The translations under genes were made by a program, and so were the position numbers. A DNA stretch of 64,000 bases. Source: Telluribacter sp035998675. Its GTDB lineage: Bacteria; Bacteroidota; Bacteroidia; Cytophagales; Spirosomataceae. The notes below the pieces were generated by a model. That model was not told the origin of the DNA. It searched no databases and saw nothing but the letters and a program-made list of their open reading frames with translations. The stretch lies in NCBI RefSeq assembly GCF_035998675.1, contig NZ_DASYHI010000020.1:930001-994000 (forward strand), read 5' to 3'. Below are positions 33,338 to 42,754 of this stretch, piece after piece (within the stretch, counting starts at the first letter, position 1; each line of letters begins with the position of its first letter).

Positions 33338-33925
33338 ATGGAGCAGTCTGGACTTGTATCCCCTAATTCAACAGAAGAATCACTTTGGTTACGGTTTTTG
33401 GCGGGTGAAACAGAGGCCTACGAGCAGTTAATAGCCACCCACTACCGACCACTTTTCTACTACGGCAGTAAGTTTTCCAAAGACCGTGAGTTTATAAAAG
33501 ATTGCATCCAGGACCTCTTTCTTCACCTTTGGGAGCGGCGTACTCACCTCAGCAACGAAGTAGTCGCCCGCCCGTACCTGATGGCCTCCCTTCGCCGACA
33601 CATGCACCGCAGCCAGCCCTCCGGTCCACTTGCATTTGACCATTCGGCCGAAAGTAATAATGATGTTCACTTTGAAGTGGAGTATTCAATTGAAGACCGG
33701 CTGATCCGGCAGGAGTCGTCAGTGGCTCTGGCCATCCGGATAAAAACCCTGTTGGATGCTATGCCCCAGCGACAAAAGGAAGTACTTTACCTGAAGTACT
33801 TTCAGGATATGGACCGGAAGCAGATCTCAGAAATCATGAACATTACTCCTCAAACCGTTTCAAATCTTCTTCAGCTGGCTTTCCGGCAGTTAAAAAAGCA
33901 GTGGCCTTCCTATGTAAACCTCTGA
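33338..33925 (+). CDS. RNA polymerase ECF sigma factor (FecI-like)
   Basis: A 195-residue sigma-70 family protein. Region 2 includes LIATHYRPLFYYGSKF and KDCIQDLFLHLWERR. Region 4 has MPQRQKEVLYLKYFQDMDRK and a helix-turn-helix ending NITPQTVSNLLQLAFRQL. It is followed by a FecR-type anti-sigma gene and a SusC/SusD pair, the standard trans-envelope signalling arrangement of Bacteroidetes. When the SusC receptor binds its substrate, the anti-sigma factor would release this sigma factor to transcribe the downstream genes. Confidence 0.93.
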   Translation: MEQSGLVSPNSTEESLWLRFLAGETEAYEQLIATHYRPLFYYGSKFSKDREFIKDCIQDLFLHLWERRTHLSNEVVARPYLMASLRRHMHRSQPSGPLAFDHSAESNNDVHFEVEYSIEDRLIRQESSVALAIRIKTLLDAMPQRQKEVLYLKYFQDMDRKQISEIMNITPQTVSNLLQLAFRQLKKQWPSYVNL

Positions 33926-34069
33926 TTATTAACCTTTTATTTCCTTTTAGCTACCTCATTGAAAGATCCTACGACTTTATACTTAAAAATAAGATTAAAA
34001 AAACATTAGAATTTTTTGGTATCCCGCGGCAGCTTTTGTCTCTCCTATTACAGAAGCATACCAGCCTGA

Positions 34070-35200
34070 ATGGATCAGTACGAAAACTACAGCGCGGATG
34101 ATTTTTTCTGGGACTTATTGTTCCGACAATGGGTAGTTGCTCCTACCCGTGAAACCAATCAGCTGTGGACGCAGTGGCTGCGTGAGCATCCGGAACAGGA
34201 ACAGAGTGTACAGGAAGCGAGGGAGGCCATACTGGCGCTACGGGTACAGGAGCCATCCCTGGGTGAGCAGGAAGTCAGGAAGGTGGTAGAAACCATCATC
34301 ACAAAGGCTGCCCTAGGTGAAAGGACAAAATCCATGAACCGGAGTAGGAAGACCGTTGCGCTTCATCGCCGGCGGTGGTGGTTGTTTGCGGCAGCATCCA
34401 TTTCTCTGCTCCTGGCAGCCGGTCTGCTGTACCATTCTACCCCCTCCACACCGTTAACGCTCATTGTCCCCCACGAACAGGAGACAATGACAGAAGCCCC
34501 CCCCCACCTGACGAGAACCGTTAACACCAGCGATTTGCCTCTGACCGTCAGTTTGGACGACGGTAGTACAATAGTACTTGGTAAAGGAAGTCAGATCAGC
34601 TACCCTCTCCGATTTTCTGATCAGAAAAGAGAAGTACACCTGTCAGGTGAGGCCTTTTTTGACGTTGCCAGGGATAGTGACCGCCCCTTCTATGTGTATG
34701 CCAACGAACTGGTGACCAAAGTACTGGGCACCAGCTTTACAATACAGGCTTATGAAACCTCGCATGAGGTTACGGTGGAGGTCAAAACGGGACGGGTATC
34801 GGTATATGCCCGCTCCGATCCGAAAGTGCGTCAAAAGGCTTCGAGCCGCGAACTGGAAGGAGTAGTGCTGTCGCCCAACCAGCGGGTAGTGTACTCCCGG
34901 AACGAGGTACGTATTAACAAGAGCCTTGTAAAAAAGCCCCGCATGGTAGTTCCCGAGCCTGATGCAATGCGGTTTGAGTTCGAGGATACCCCTGTTCCCA
35001 GCGTATTTGCCCGGCTCGAAAAAGCGTACGGAGTAACAATAGTATACGATGAAGTGCTGATGCAGGGGTGCCCGCTAACGGCCGAACTGAACGGTCTGTC
35101 GCTTTACCAGAAGCTGACGATTATCTGTAAGGCGATTGACGCTGAGTATGAAATACTGGACGGACAGATTGTCATTCACGGAAAAGGATGCAAGAGTTAA
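34070..35200 (+). CDS. FecR-domain anti-sigma factor
   Basis: A 376-residue protein. The cytoplasmic N-terminus (about residues 1-100) would bind the ECF factor. One membrane segment follows (WLFAAASISLLLAAGLLY, about 104-121). The periplasmic FecR domain includes VSLDDGSTIVLGKGSQISYP and REVHLSGEAFFDVARDSDRP, with TSFTIQAYE. The C-terminal DUF4974-type domain has FEFEDTPVPSVFARLEKAYG. It transmits a signal from the downstream TonB-dependent receptor to the upstream sigma factor. The gap to the sigma gene is about 145 bp. Confidence 0.92.
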   Translation: MDQYENYSADDFFWDLLFRQWVVAPTRETNQLWTQWLREHPEQEQSVQEAREAILALRVQEPSLGEQEVRKVVETIITKAALGERTKSMNRSRKTVALHRRRWWLFAAASISLLLAAGLLYHSTPSTPLTLIVPHEQETMTEAPPHLTRTVNTSDLPLTVSLDDGSTIVLGKGSQISYPLRFSDQKREVHLSGEAFFDVARDSDRPFYVYANELVTKVLGTSFTIQAYETSHEVTVEVKTGRVSVYARSDPKVRQKASSRELEGVVLSPNQRVVYSRNEVRINKSLVKKPRMVVPEPDAMRFEFEDTPVPSVFARLEKAYGVTIVYDEVLMQGCPLTAELNGLSLYQKLTIICKAIDAEYEILDGQIVIHGKGCKS

Positions 35201-35255
35201 CTAGTACTACAACCTAACCCAGACTATATGATATAAACCTACTTTAATTTAATAA

Positions 35256-35289
35256 AAGAGCCGGCAATGTTCCTGCATTACCGACTCTT
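35256..35289. promoter_or_regulatory. Hairpin in the region upstream of the susC-like gene
   Basis: AAGAGCCGGCAATG (35256-35269) pairs with CATTACCGACTCTT (about 35276-35289) with two mismatches. No T tract follows on the plus strand; on the minus strand a short TTTTATT follows. It could be a terminator of the FecR gene or a leader structure of the susC mRNA. The sequence does not decide between these. Confidence 0.5.
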
Positions 35290-35381
35290 ACTAAAAAATC
35301 CCTTACAGGTTGGCACCAGGTACCTCCATCGGAGGATGGGATTGCTTTGCTAATTCTCACATTAACAAAACATTTAAAATT

Positions 35382-38300
35382 ATGAAAAAAAATGTACAAT
35401 ACTACAAGGTAGTACGAAGGATTATGAGACTGACAGCTACTCAACTCATGATAGCTTTATGGATGATAAGTACCGGCTACGCCCACGAGGGCGATGCACA
35501 GTCTGTATTGAGCCAGAAAGTTACCTTAAAGATGCAGAATGCAGAGATCCGGGATATTCTGGCGCAGATGAAAAAGCAGGTAGATGTACGCTTTGTATTC
35601 AGTTCAAAACTGATCAGATCCAGCCGGAAGGTATCGGTTTTATCCCAGGATGAACCCCTGTCCAAGGTACTTGACCACGTTCTTATTCCTTTGGACTTAA
35701 GGTACGAGGCGTCCGGAAATATTATCATCCTTAAACGAGGCACCCAACTTCCTGCCATAGCTCCGCCGACGGTCAGCAAGGAGGACCCCAAACGCGTTAT
35801 CAATGGGAGAGTGACCGACGAAACCAGTCAGGGACTGCCGGGCGTGAGCGTGGTGATCAAGGGTACCACCCGGGGCACTACCACCAACGCGGAGGGCCGG
35901 TTTCAGCTCGATGTACCCAATGACAATACCGCGCTTGTATTCAGCTTTGTGGGGTATGGATCCAAAGAGGTACTTGTGGGTAGTCAAAGCACGGTCAATG
36001 TTACCATGACGGTAGAAGATAAGGTACTTAATGAGGTAGTAGTAGTAGGCTACGGTACCCAGCAAAAGGTAAACCTGACTGGTGCTGTGGGCGTGGCCGA
36101 TAGCAAGCGCCTGGAGAACCGCCCCATCGCCAACGTTGGCGAAGGTTTACAAGGGGTGATTCCAAACCTGAACGTTAGTGTCCGGAACGGTGATCCTTCA
36201 CAGGGCACTTCCTTCAACATCCGGGGGTATGAGTCGATCAATGGAGGTTCTCCGCTAATTTTAGTTGATAACGTGCCCATGGATCTCAACCGCATTAACC
36301 CCAATGATATCGAAAGTATCAGCGTGCTGAAAGATGCTTCCGCTGCTGCCGTTTACGGTGCGCGGGCCGCCTTTGGGGTAGTTCTTGTCACTACAAAAAG
36401 TGGCAAGGCCGGTAAGGTGACTGTAAACTTTGGCTCGCAGTTTTCGGCCGCCAAGCCCATTTTCAATATGGACGTGGTCACAGACCCTTACGAGTTTGTG
36501 ACGGCCCGTAATGCCGCTAATATTCGCACGTTCGGCAATCCTTCCTACGATGATGATTTTGTGGCCGCTACCAAGCGCTATTCAGAAAATCCGATTCCGG
36601 CTAATGAGTGGGGTGTAGTGAATGGTCGCCTGCAATACTATGGTTTCAACAACTACCAAAGCCGGATTATGACCGACTTTGCCCCTACCAACCAGCAGGA
36701 CATTTCGATATCGGGCGGATCTGATAAATCGAAATTCTTTGTATCCCTGGGACGATTCAGCAAGGATGGCTATCTGCGCATGAACAACGAGACCTTCAAG
36801 CGTTATAACCTTCTGATGAAGGCTGATTTCCAGGTCAACAAGTGGCTGAATCTGAACAACAAGGTAGTTTTTAACTCGCAAAACAGCGACAAGCCCCACT
36901 TTTACAACTGGGATGTAAACATCAACTCACTAGCGCGGGTAAATCCTATCATGCCGGTGCAGTTTCCTGATTTGGAATACTACATTACCCCCGGCGACCG
37001 GGAGCAGTATGAGCAGTATATTGGCAAGTACTTTGGCGGCACCAACTTCTTCCCTTACCTGCAGGACGGTGGACGCGAGACCTGGACCCGTAACGACGTC
37101 TGGCTTACTCAGGGTGTTACACTGACACCTTTCACCGGCTTCAAGGTGGTATCCAACTTCTCCTACAACATCTACAATCAGATGTACCAGGATGTACAAA
37201 GCAAGATTGATATTGTGGAAACCGACCTGCTGGCAAAGAGCCCAGTCAGCAACGGCTTCAGCGGCGACGACTGGATCGAGAACAGCAATACCTATAACCA
37301 ATACTATGTATTGAATGCCTACGCAGAGTACTCGCTACCAACCTTCGGCCGCAACAACATTACGGCAATGGTGGGTTTCAACCAGGAGCGCGGCCTCAAC
37401 CGGAATGTCTATTCTCAGGCCCGCCAGCTAATCACCCCGCTGGTAACTGACCTGAACGCCACCACCGGTGTTCAGCGGGCCGACGGCAGTAAGTCACACG
37501 TATCCCTGCGGGGGGTATTCTACCGTCTTACCTATAACTACGACGACCGCTACCTGCTGGAAGCCAATGGTCGCTACGATGGTACCTCCCGCTTTCCCCA
37601 GGACAGCCGCTTTGGTTTTTTTCCATCTTTCTCAGCGGGCTGGCGGATCAGCAACGAGCAGTTCATGGCTGGTACCAACAGCTGGCTTGATAATTTGAAA
37701 ATCAGAGCTTCGTACGGCACGCTGGGCAACCAGCTGTTGGGCAATAACTACTATCCATATGTGGCCTCCATGGGTACCGGGCAGTCTCCCTACATGTTCT
37801 CAAACGCTTTCATTCCGTATGTATCAGCCGCCGGACTGGTAAGCCCATCGCTTACCTGGGAGTCTGTTACTTCCAAAAACCTGGGTGTTGACATCACCAT
37901 GCTGAAGAGCCGCTTGGATATGTCCGTTGATGTGTATACCCGCGATACCAGAGACATGCTTATGAATGTATCATATCCGGCCATTCTGGGTACTTCGGCG
38001 CCGAAAGAGAACGCCGCCGACCTGCGTACCAAAGGCTGGGAGCTATCGCTGACCTGGCGCGACAAGATCAAGACTGACTGGAGCTACGACGTAACCCTGG
38101 CCCTTGCCGACGCGCAGGCAACCATTACGAAGTTCGAGAATCCGTCAGGAGCGCTGCCCAGCGGCAGCCGGTACTATGTGGGCCAGAAACTTGGTGAAAT
38201 CTGGGGGTACAAAACCGTAGGTATATTTCAAACCCAGGATGCGATAGACAACGCACCAGACCAGTCGCGGATAGGTAACAACTGGCGCCCGGGTGACGTA

Positions 38301-38879
38301 CAATACGCCGACCTGAACGGCGATGGCATTATCAGTCCCGGTAAGAATACCCTGGAAGATCCAGGCGATCGTACTATAATTGGTAACAGCACGCCCCGGT
38401 ATAGCTTCGGTATCAATACCAGCGTAGCGTATAAAAACTTCCGGCTGACGGCCTTCTTCCAGGGTATTGGCAAAGTGGATCACTGGCCCACCTCAGGCAA
38501 CTGGACCTGGTTCTTCCCCTACAATGCCGGTCATATCGAGCGTTACTATATCACCGATACCTGGACGCCGGAGAACCCCAATGCCTACTTCCCGGCAGCG
38601 CATATCTCAACCAGCGATAAGAAAAACCTGCAGACCCAGTCGCGGTATCTGCAGAGTGCCGCCTACCTGAGGGCCAAAAACATCACCCTTAGCTATAACC
38701 TGCCCCTAAGCTTGCTGAACAAGATCAAAATGAGCCGGGCCCAGGTATTCGTGTCGGGGATGAATCTGTTTGAATTTACTAAGATCAGGAAGCCACTTGA
38801 CCCGGAAAGTATTCAGTCAGGAGCAATCGAATATCCTATGCAGCGCATCGGAACGTTGGGATTCAATGTATCATTCTAG
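35382..38879 (+). CDS. SusC/RagA-family TonB-dependent outer membrane receptor
   Basis: About 1165 residues. ATG 35382 (MKKNVQYYKVVRRIMRLTAT) is chosen over an upstream ATG at 35310 because it starts directly before the signal region. After the signal comes an STN domain (VTLKMQNAEIRDILAQMKKQ), used for signalling to FecR. A carboxypeptidase-regulatory-like domain follows (INGRVTDETSQGLPGVSVVI), then the TonB box area LNEVVVVGYGTQQKVNLTGA and the plug (SISVLKDASAAAVYGARAAF). A 22-strand barrel is expected for the remainder, ending in Phe. It imports oligosaccharides with the SusD-like lid encoded next. The STN domain agrees with the upstream ECF/FecR pair. Confidence 0.95.
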   Translation: MKKNVQYYKVVRRIMRLTATQLMIALWMISTGYAHEGDAQSVLSQKVTLKMQNAEIRDILAQMKKQVDVRFVFSSKLIRSSRKVSVLSQDEPLSKVLDHVLIPLDLRYEASGNIIILKRGTQLPAIAPPTVSKEDPKRVINGRVTDETSQGLPGVSVVIKGTTRGTTTNAEGRFQLDVPNDNTALVFSFVGYGSKEVLVGSQSTVNVTMTVEDKVLNEVVVVGYGTQQKVNLTGAVGVADSKRLENRPIANVGEGLQGVIPNLNVSVRNGDPSQGTSFNIRGYESINGGSPLILVDNVPMDLNRINPNDIESISVLKDASAAAVYGARAAFGVVLVTTKSGKAGKVTVNFGSQFSAAKPIFNMDVVTDPYEFVTARNAANIRTFGNPSYDDDFVAATKRYSENPIPANEWGVVNGRLQYYGFNNYQSRIMTDFAPTNQQDISISGGSDKSKFFVSLGRFSKDGYLRMNNETFKRYNLLMKADFQVNKWLNLNNKVVFNSQNSDKPHFYNWDVNINSLARVNPIMPVQFPDLEYYITPGDREQYEQYIGKYFGGTNFFPYLQDGGRETWTRNDVWLTQGVTLTPFTGFKVVSNFSYNIYNQMYQDVQSKIDIVETDLLAKSPVSNGFSGDDWIENSNTYNQYYVLNAYAEYSLPTFGRNNITAMVGFNQERGLNRNVYSQARQLITPLVTDLNATTGVQRADGSKSHVSLRGVFYRLTYNYDDRYLLEANGRYDGTSRFPQDSRFGFFPSFSAGWRISNEQFMAGTNSWLDNLKIRASYGTLGNQLLGNNYYPYVASMGTGQSPYMFSNAFIPYVSAAGLVSPSLTWESVTSKNLGVDITMLKSRLDMSVDVYTRDTRDMLMNVSYPAILGTSAPKENAADLRTKGWELSLTWRDKIKTDWSYDVTLALADAQATITKFENPSGALPSGSRYYVGQKLGEIWGYKTVGIFQTQDAIDNAPDQSRIGNNWRPGDVQYADLNGDGIISPGKNTLEDPGDRTIIGNSTPRYSFGINTSVAYKNFRLTAFFQGIGKVDHWPTSGNWTWFFPYNAGHIERYYITDTWTPENPNAYFPAAHISTSDKKNLQTQSRYLQSAAYLRAKNITLSYNLPLSLLNKIKMSRAQVFVSGMNLFEFTKIRKPLDPESIQSGAIEYPMQRIGTLGFNVSF

Positions 38880-38943
38880 AAAAGCTATTAGCTGATAGCT
38901 TTGTATTATACATTCTATTTATTGAACTTCTAAAAATAAAGAT

Positions 38944-40725
38944 ATGAAAAGCAAATTTTTAAAATTCAGCTTCGCGTTATTGGTCACCTATATGGTGAGC
39001 GGCTGTAACGACGACTTCCTGGAAAGGTACCCGCTGGATCAGATCACCAACGAGACCTTCTGGAACACCGAGAATGACCTCGCAGTGTATAACAATAGCC
39101 TTTATAACCTCATTCGGGATGACATTGATGTACCCATTCTGATGGGTCATCATGATGGGTTTGCCAGCCACTACGCCAGCATCTGGTTTCAGGATGAATT
39201 TACCGACAATATGGCCCCCCGCCATCCTCGCCACACCCGCTTCCAGCAGGTACGGGCGGGTAAGCATAATGTCGCCTCTGGTGATCAGTGGTTTGGCTAT
39301 GACGGCTGGAACTTTGTGAGGGCCATTAATGTAGGGCTCGCCAACTACGATCGGGCCAATATTCCGCAGGCTGCCAAAGACAAGTACATTGCTGAAGCCC
39401 GCCTGATGCGGGGCTGGTTTTACGGAGAGAAAGTGAGTAAGTTTGGTGATGTACCTTACGTAGAACGTGAACTGAACATTGACTCAGAAGAGCTTTTTGC
39501 CGCCCGTACACCCCGTGCCGAAGCTATGAAAAAAGTGCTGGAAGACTTGAATTTTGCTTCAACAAAACTGCCTAACGACTGGGGCGACGGCAACGCGCCG
39601 GGTCGCCTGAACCGTTGGGCCGCCCTATTGGTAAAAGCCCGTATTTGTCTGTTTGAAGGTACCTTTAACAAGTACCACAACACGGGTGAATGGAAAATGT
39701 GGCTGGAAGAAGCAGCCAAGGCATCCAAGGAACTGATCGAAACCGGTCCCTATCGGCTTTACAACACGGGAGATCCCAATAACGACTACAACGCCTACCA
39801 CCGGGTACTGGACCTGACCGGGAATCCGGAAGTAATCGCTTGGCGGAAGTACAAGATCGGGGTGTTTACCAACCACGTTCAGTCTTACTTCCCGTACGCG
39901 GGGGGGGCCACCAAAAGCATGGTGGAAGACTACCTGGCTACGGATGGATTGCCCATTACGCTGTCGCCTCTTTACAAAGGCGATGAGAAGCTGGAAGATG
40001 TGTTCGCAAATCGGGATCCTCGGCTACGTCAGACGGTTTTGCATCCCGCCGACACCGAAAAGTATCGCTATGACCGCGAAGATGGCCGTTCCTACCCTCG
40101 TCTGGAAGGTATGCCGGGAGGAGGTGTAAAGTCTACAACTGGCTACCATATTATCAAGCATTATAATGCCGATGACCTGATCGGTAAGGCCTATAACACG
40201 GCCGAATCGCCGGCCATTATCCTGCGCTTTGCCGAAGCCCTGCTGATTTACGCCGAAGCCAAGGCCGAGTTGGGGACTATTACGCAGAATGATCTCGATA
40301 TATCGATTAACAAACTTCGCGACCGCGTTGCCATGCCCCACATGATTCTGGGTGAAATACCGGTGGATCCTCGTTATGCTAAGGATGGTATTTCTCCCCT
40401 GATTGCTGAAATCCGTCGGGAGCGTCGTGTGGAGATGTTCATGGAGGGTCTTCGCTATCAGGATATTCTGCGCTGGAAGCAGGGCAAGAAACTGGAAGAC
40501 AAGGATTATGGAATACGCTGGAGCGCAGCCAACAAGGCCAGGTTCAGCCCTACCACCATGCAGACTTCCATCGACCCCGAATCAGGCAAGGAATATATCG
40601 ATGTGTACAAAGGTACCGACTGGGCTAATCCGGTATTTGACGAGAGCAAGCACTATCTGTGGCCCATTCCATTGAATACAATAGCGCAAAACCCTGCCAT
40701 CAAGCAGAATCCTGGCTGGGAGTGA
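38944..40725 (+). CDS. SusD/RagB-family starch-binding-like lipoprotein
   Basis: A 593-residue lipoprotein. The signal peptide MKSKFLKFSFALLVTYMVSG precedes the lipidated Cys21. The SusD N-terminal pattern FLERYPLDQITNETFW is present, then TPR-like helices (AEARLMRGWFYGEKVSKFGD) and the C-terminal RagB signature RRERRVEMFMEGLRYQDILR. It forms the lid of the SusC transporter and binds the glycan at the cell surface. It is followed by two hairpins that separate it from the lyase genes. Confidence 0.95.
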   Translation: MKSKFLKFSFALLVTYMVSGCNDDFLERYPLDQITNETFWNTENDLAVYNNSLYNLIRDDIDVPILMGHHDGFASHYASIWFQDEFTDNMAPRHPRHTRFQQVRAGKHNVASGDQWFGYDGWNFVRAINVGLANYDRANIPQAAKDKYIAEARLMRGWFYGEKVSKFGDVPYVERELNIDSEELFAARTPRAEAMKKVLEDLNFASTKLPNDWGDGNAPGRLNRWAALLVKARICLFEGTFNKYHNTGEWKMWLEEAAKASKELIETGPYRLYNTGDPNNDYNAYHRVLDLTGNPEVIAWRKYKIGVFTNHVQSYFPYAGGATKSMVEDYLATDGLPITLSPLYKGDEKLEDVFANRDPRLRQTVLHPADTEKYRYDREDGRSYPRLEGMPGGGVKSTTGYHIIKHYNADDLIGKAYNTAESPAIILRFAEALLIYAEAKAELGTITQNDLDISINKLRDRVAMPHMILGEIPVDPRYAKDGISPLIAEIRRERRVEMFMEGLRYQDILRWKQGKKLEDKDYGIRWSAANKARFSPTTMQTSIDPESGKEYIDVYKGTDWANPVFDESKHYLWPIPLNTIAQNPAIKQNPGWE

Positions 40726-40736
40726 TGAATAAATTT

Positions 40737-40784
40737 TGAATGATAGAATGAATGATGAAATAAAGAATACCATTCTATCATTCA
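40737..40784. repeat. 14-bp inverted repeat after susD
   Basis: TGAATGATAGAATG (40737-40750) and CATTCTATCATTCA (40771-40784) are exact inverted copies with a 20-bp loop. GAATGA/TCATTC-rich sequences also occur in other gaps of the window (30319-30350, 14138-14159). Confidence 0.75.
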
Positions 40785-40800
40785 CTCAATCACTCATTTA

Positions 40801-40853
40801 AAAAAAAGCTACCCACGCGGCATTATAAACGCCCGATGGGTAGCTTTTTTTTT
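40801..40853 (+). terminator. Terminator between the susCD pair and the heparinase-like genes
   Basis: AAAAAAAGCTACCCA (40801-40815) pairs with TGGGTAGCTTTTTTT (about 40837-40851), giving a stem flanked by A and T tracts that can work in both directions. Confidence 0.8.
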
Positions 40854-40873
40854 CACCTGTAATTCCTGATCTT

Positions 40874-42751
40874 ATGAGAAGAAAAAAAGAAGTGAGCCTG
40901 TTCCTGGTACTGTTACTGGGAATAATGAGGGTATGTGCTCAAACGCTCCCGGCTCCCCCCGCCAACCACCCGCGCCTGCTCCTTTTGGCGGGGGAGGAAA
41001 AGCAAATTCAAAAGGCCATTGAAGCTGACCCCACCTGGCAGAAAATGCACCGGGCTATTCTGACTGAGTCTGATCAGATCATTTCCCTTCCTCCCGTTGA
41101 ACGTATCCAGATTGGCCGAAGATTGCTCGATAAATCGCGCGAAGCCCTCAGGCGGCTGTTTCATTTATCCTACGCCTGGCGCATGACGCAGGACGGCAAA
41201 TACGCTCATCGCGCCGAAAAAGAAATGCTGGCCATCGCCGGTTTCAGCGACTGGAACCCCACCCACTACCTCGACGTAGCCGAAATGACTATGGCCATGG
41301 CCATCGGCTACGACTGGCTATACCCGACACTCTCGCCCAAGTCCCGGAAAACAATCAGTGAGGCCATTACCGAAAAAGGCCTGAAAACATCCATGGATAG
41401 CCGGTACAACGCTTTTGTAAACGTAACTAACAACTGGAATCAGGTTTGTAATGCCGGCATCAGCTTTGGTGCTCTGGCTGTTTACGAAGAAAATCCTGAC
41501 CTGGCCAAACAGATTATAACGCGTGCCCTGACCTCCATCAAGCTACCTATGAAGGACTACGCTCCCGATGGTGCCTATCCGGAGGGTTACAGCTACTGGG
41601 GCTACGGGACTTCTTTCAATGTCCTATTTCTGAGTGCAATGGAAAAGGCTTTCGGTACCGACTTTGATCTTTCAAAAGAGCCGGGATTTATGAAGACCGC
41701 CCGCTATCTGGAGTATATGACCGGCCCTACCGAATATTCTTTTAATTACAGCGATGCCGGTTCCGGCAAGGGCAGTCTGCACCCCGCTATGTTTTGGTTT
41801 GCCCAGAAAAGCGGAGATCCTTCCCTGCTGTGGGTTGAAAAAAATTACCTGGAGAATTCAGATTATGCACCGTTTACTCAAGATCGGCTGCTACCGGCCG
41901 TCATGATCTGGGGAGTTGCCAATCCTCTGAACAAAGTTAAGCCTCCTACGACCAACTTCTGGACCGGACAGGGCAAAAATCCGGTGGCTATGATGCGCAG
42001 CTCCTGGACCGACCCCAACGCTATTTATGTAGGTTTCAAGAGCGGTACCCCCTCGGCTAGTCACGCCCACATGGATGTAGGCTCTTTTGTGATGGAGTCT
42101 GATGGCATACGCTGGGCGCAGGACCTGGGGATGCAAAACTATAATTCCCTTGAATCAAAGGGATTGAACATCTGGGATGGCAAGCAGGGCGCTCAGCGCT
42201 GGGACATTAAGCGTTACAACAATTTTATCCATAACACCCTTACAATCAATGACCAACACCAGCTTGTAAAAGGCAAGGCCAAAATCGACGCTTCCGGATC
42301 AAGTGATGCTTTACGGTATGCTGTTTCAGATCTGTCCAAATTATATGAAGGTCAAATCGAGCGCGCGCGTCGGGGTATAGGTATCGTAAATGATGTCTAC
42401 GTAGTAGTGCGTGACGAGGTAAAGGCTGGAAGTCAGCCAGCCAAAGTCCGCTGGGTGATGCTTACACCGGCCGAAGTCACTATCAATCAGGATAATTCGG
42501 CAACGCTGACCAGCGGTGGTAAGACGTTAACGCTTCGGGTACAATTACCGGCCTCTGTCGAAATAAAAACCTGGAGTACCGCCCCCACGACCGATTATGA
42601 CGCTCCCAACGAAGGTACCCAATTGGTAGGATTTGAGTACGAAGTACCCGCCGGAGCATCTCAAACTTTACAGGTACTGCTACTACCCGAAAAAGCATCT
42701 GGCACTAAGAAAACAATTGATCAACCACTTGCTCAGTGGGGTAAAAAATAA
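40874..42751 (+). CDS. Heparinase II/III-like polysaccharide lyase
   Basis: A 625-residue secreted protein with a signal peptide (LFLVLLLGIMRVCAQ). The N-terminal half is a helical toroid with HLSYAWRMTQDGKYAHRAEK and AIGYDWLYPTLS, plus NVTNNWNQVCNAGISFGALA. The C-terminal half is a heparinase II/III-type beta-sandwich with SASHAHMDVGSFVMESDGIR, where the His residues are probably catalytic or metal-binding. Such enzymes cleave uronic-acid glycans by beta-elimination. It starts a three-gene run with two other heparinase-like genes. The exact lyase family and substrate are not certain. Confidence 0.85.
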   Translation: MRRKKEVSLFLVLLLGIMRVCAQTLPAPPANHPRLLLLAGEEKQIQKAIEADPTWQKMHRAILTESDQIISLPPVERIQIGRRLLDKSREALRRLFHLSYAWRMTQDGKYAHRAEKEMLAIAGFSDWNPTHYLDVAEMTMAMAIGYDWLYPTLSPKSRKTISEAITEKGLKTSMDSRYNAFVNVTNNWNQVCNAGISFGALAVYEENPDLAKQIITRALTSIKLPMKDYAPDGAYPEGYSYWGYGTSFNVLFLSAMEKAFGTDFDLSKEPGFMKTARYLEYMTGPTEYSFNYSDAGSGKGSLHPAMFWFAQKSGDPSLLWVEKNYLENSDYAPFTQDRLLPAVMIWGVANPLNKVKPPTTNFWTGQGKNPVAMMRSSWTDPNAIYVGFKSGTPSASHAHMDVGSFVMESDGIRWAQDLGMQNYNSLESKGLNIWDGKQGAQRWDIKRYNNFIHNTLTINDQHQLVKGKAKIDASGSSDALRYAVSDLSKLYEGQIERARRGIGIVNDVYVVVRDEVKAGSQPAKVRWVMLTPAEVTINQDNSATLTSGGKTLTLRVQLPASVEIKTWSTAPTTDYDAPNEGTQLVGFEYEVPAGASQTLQVLLLPEKASGTKKTIDQPLAQWGKK

Positions 42752-42754
42752 GTG

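Noticed and set aside
33901..34101. Small frame between the sigma and anti-sigma genes
   Set aside because: It overlaps both real genes and has a random-looking composition.
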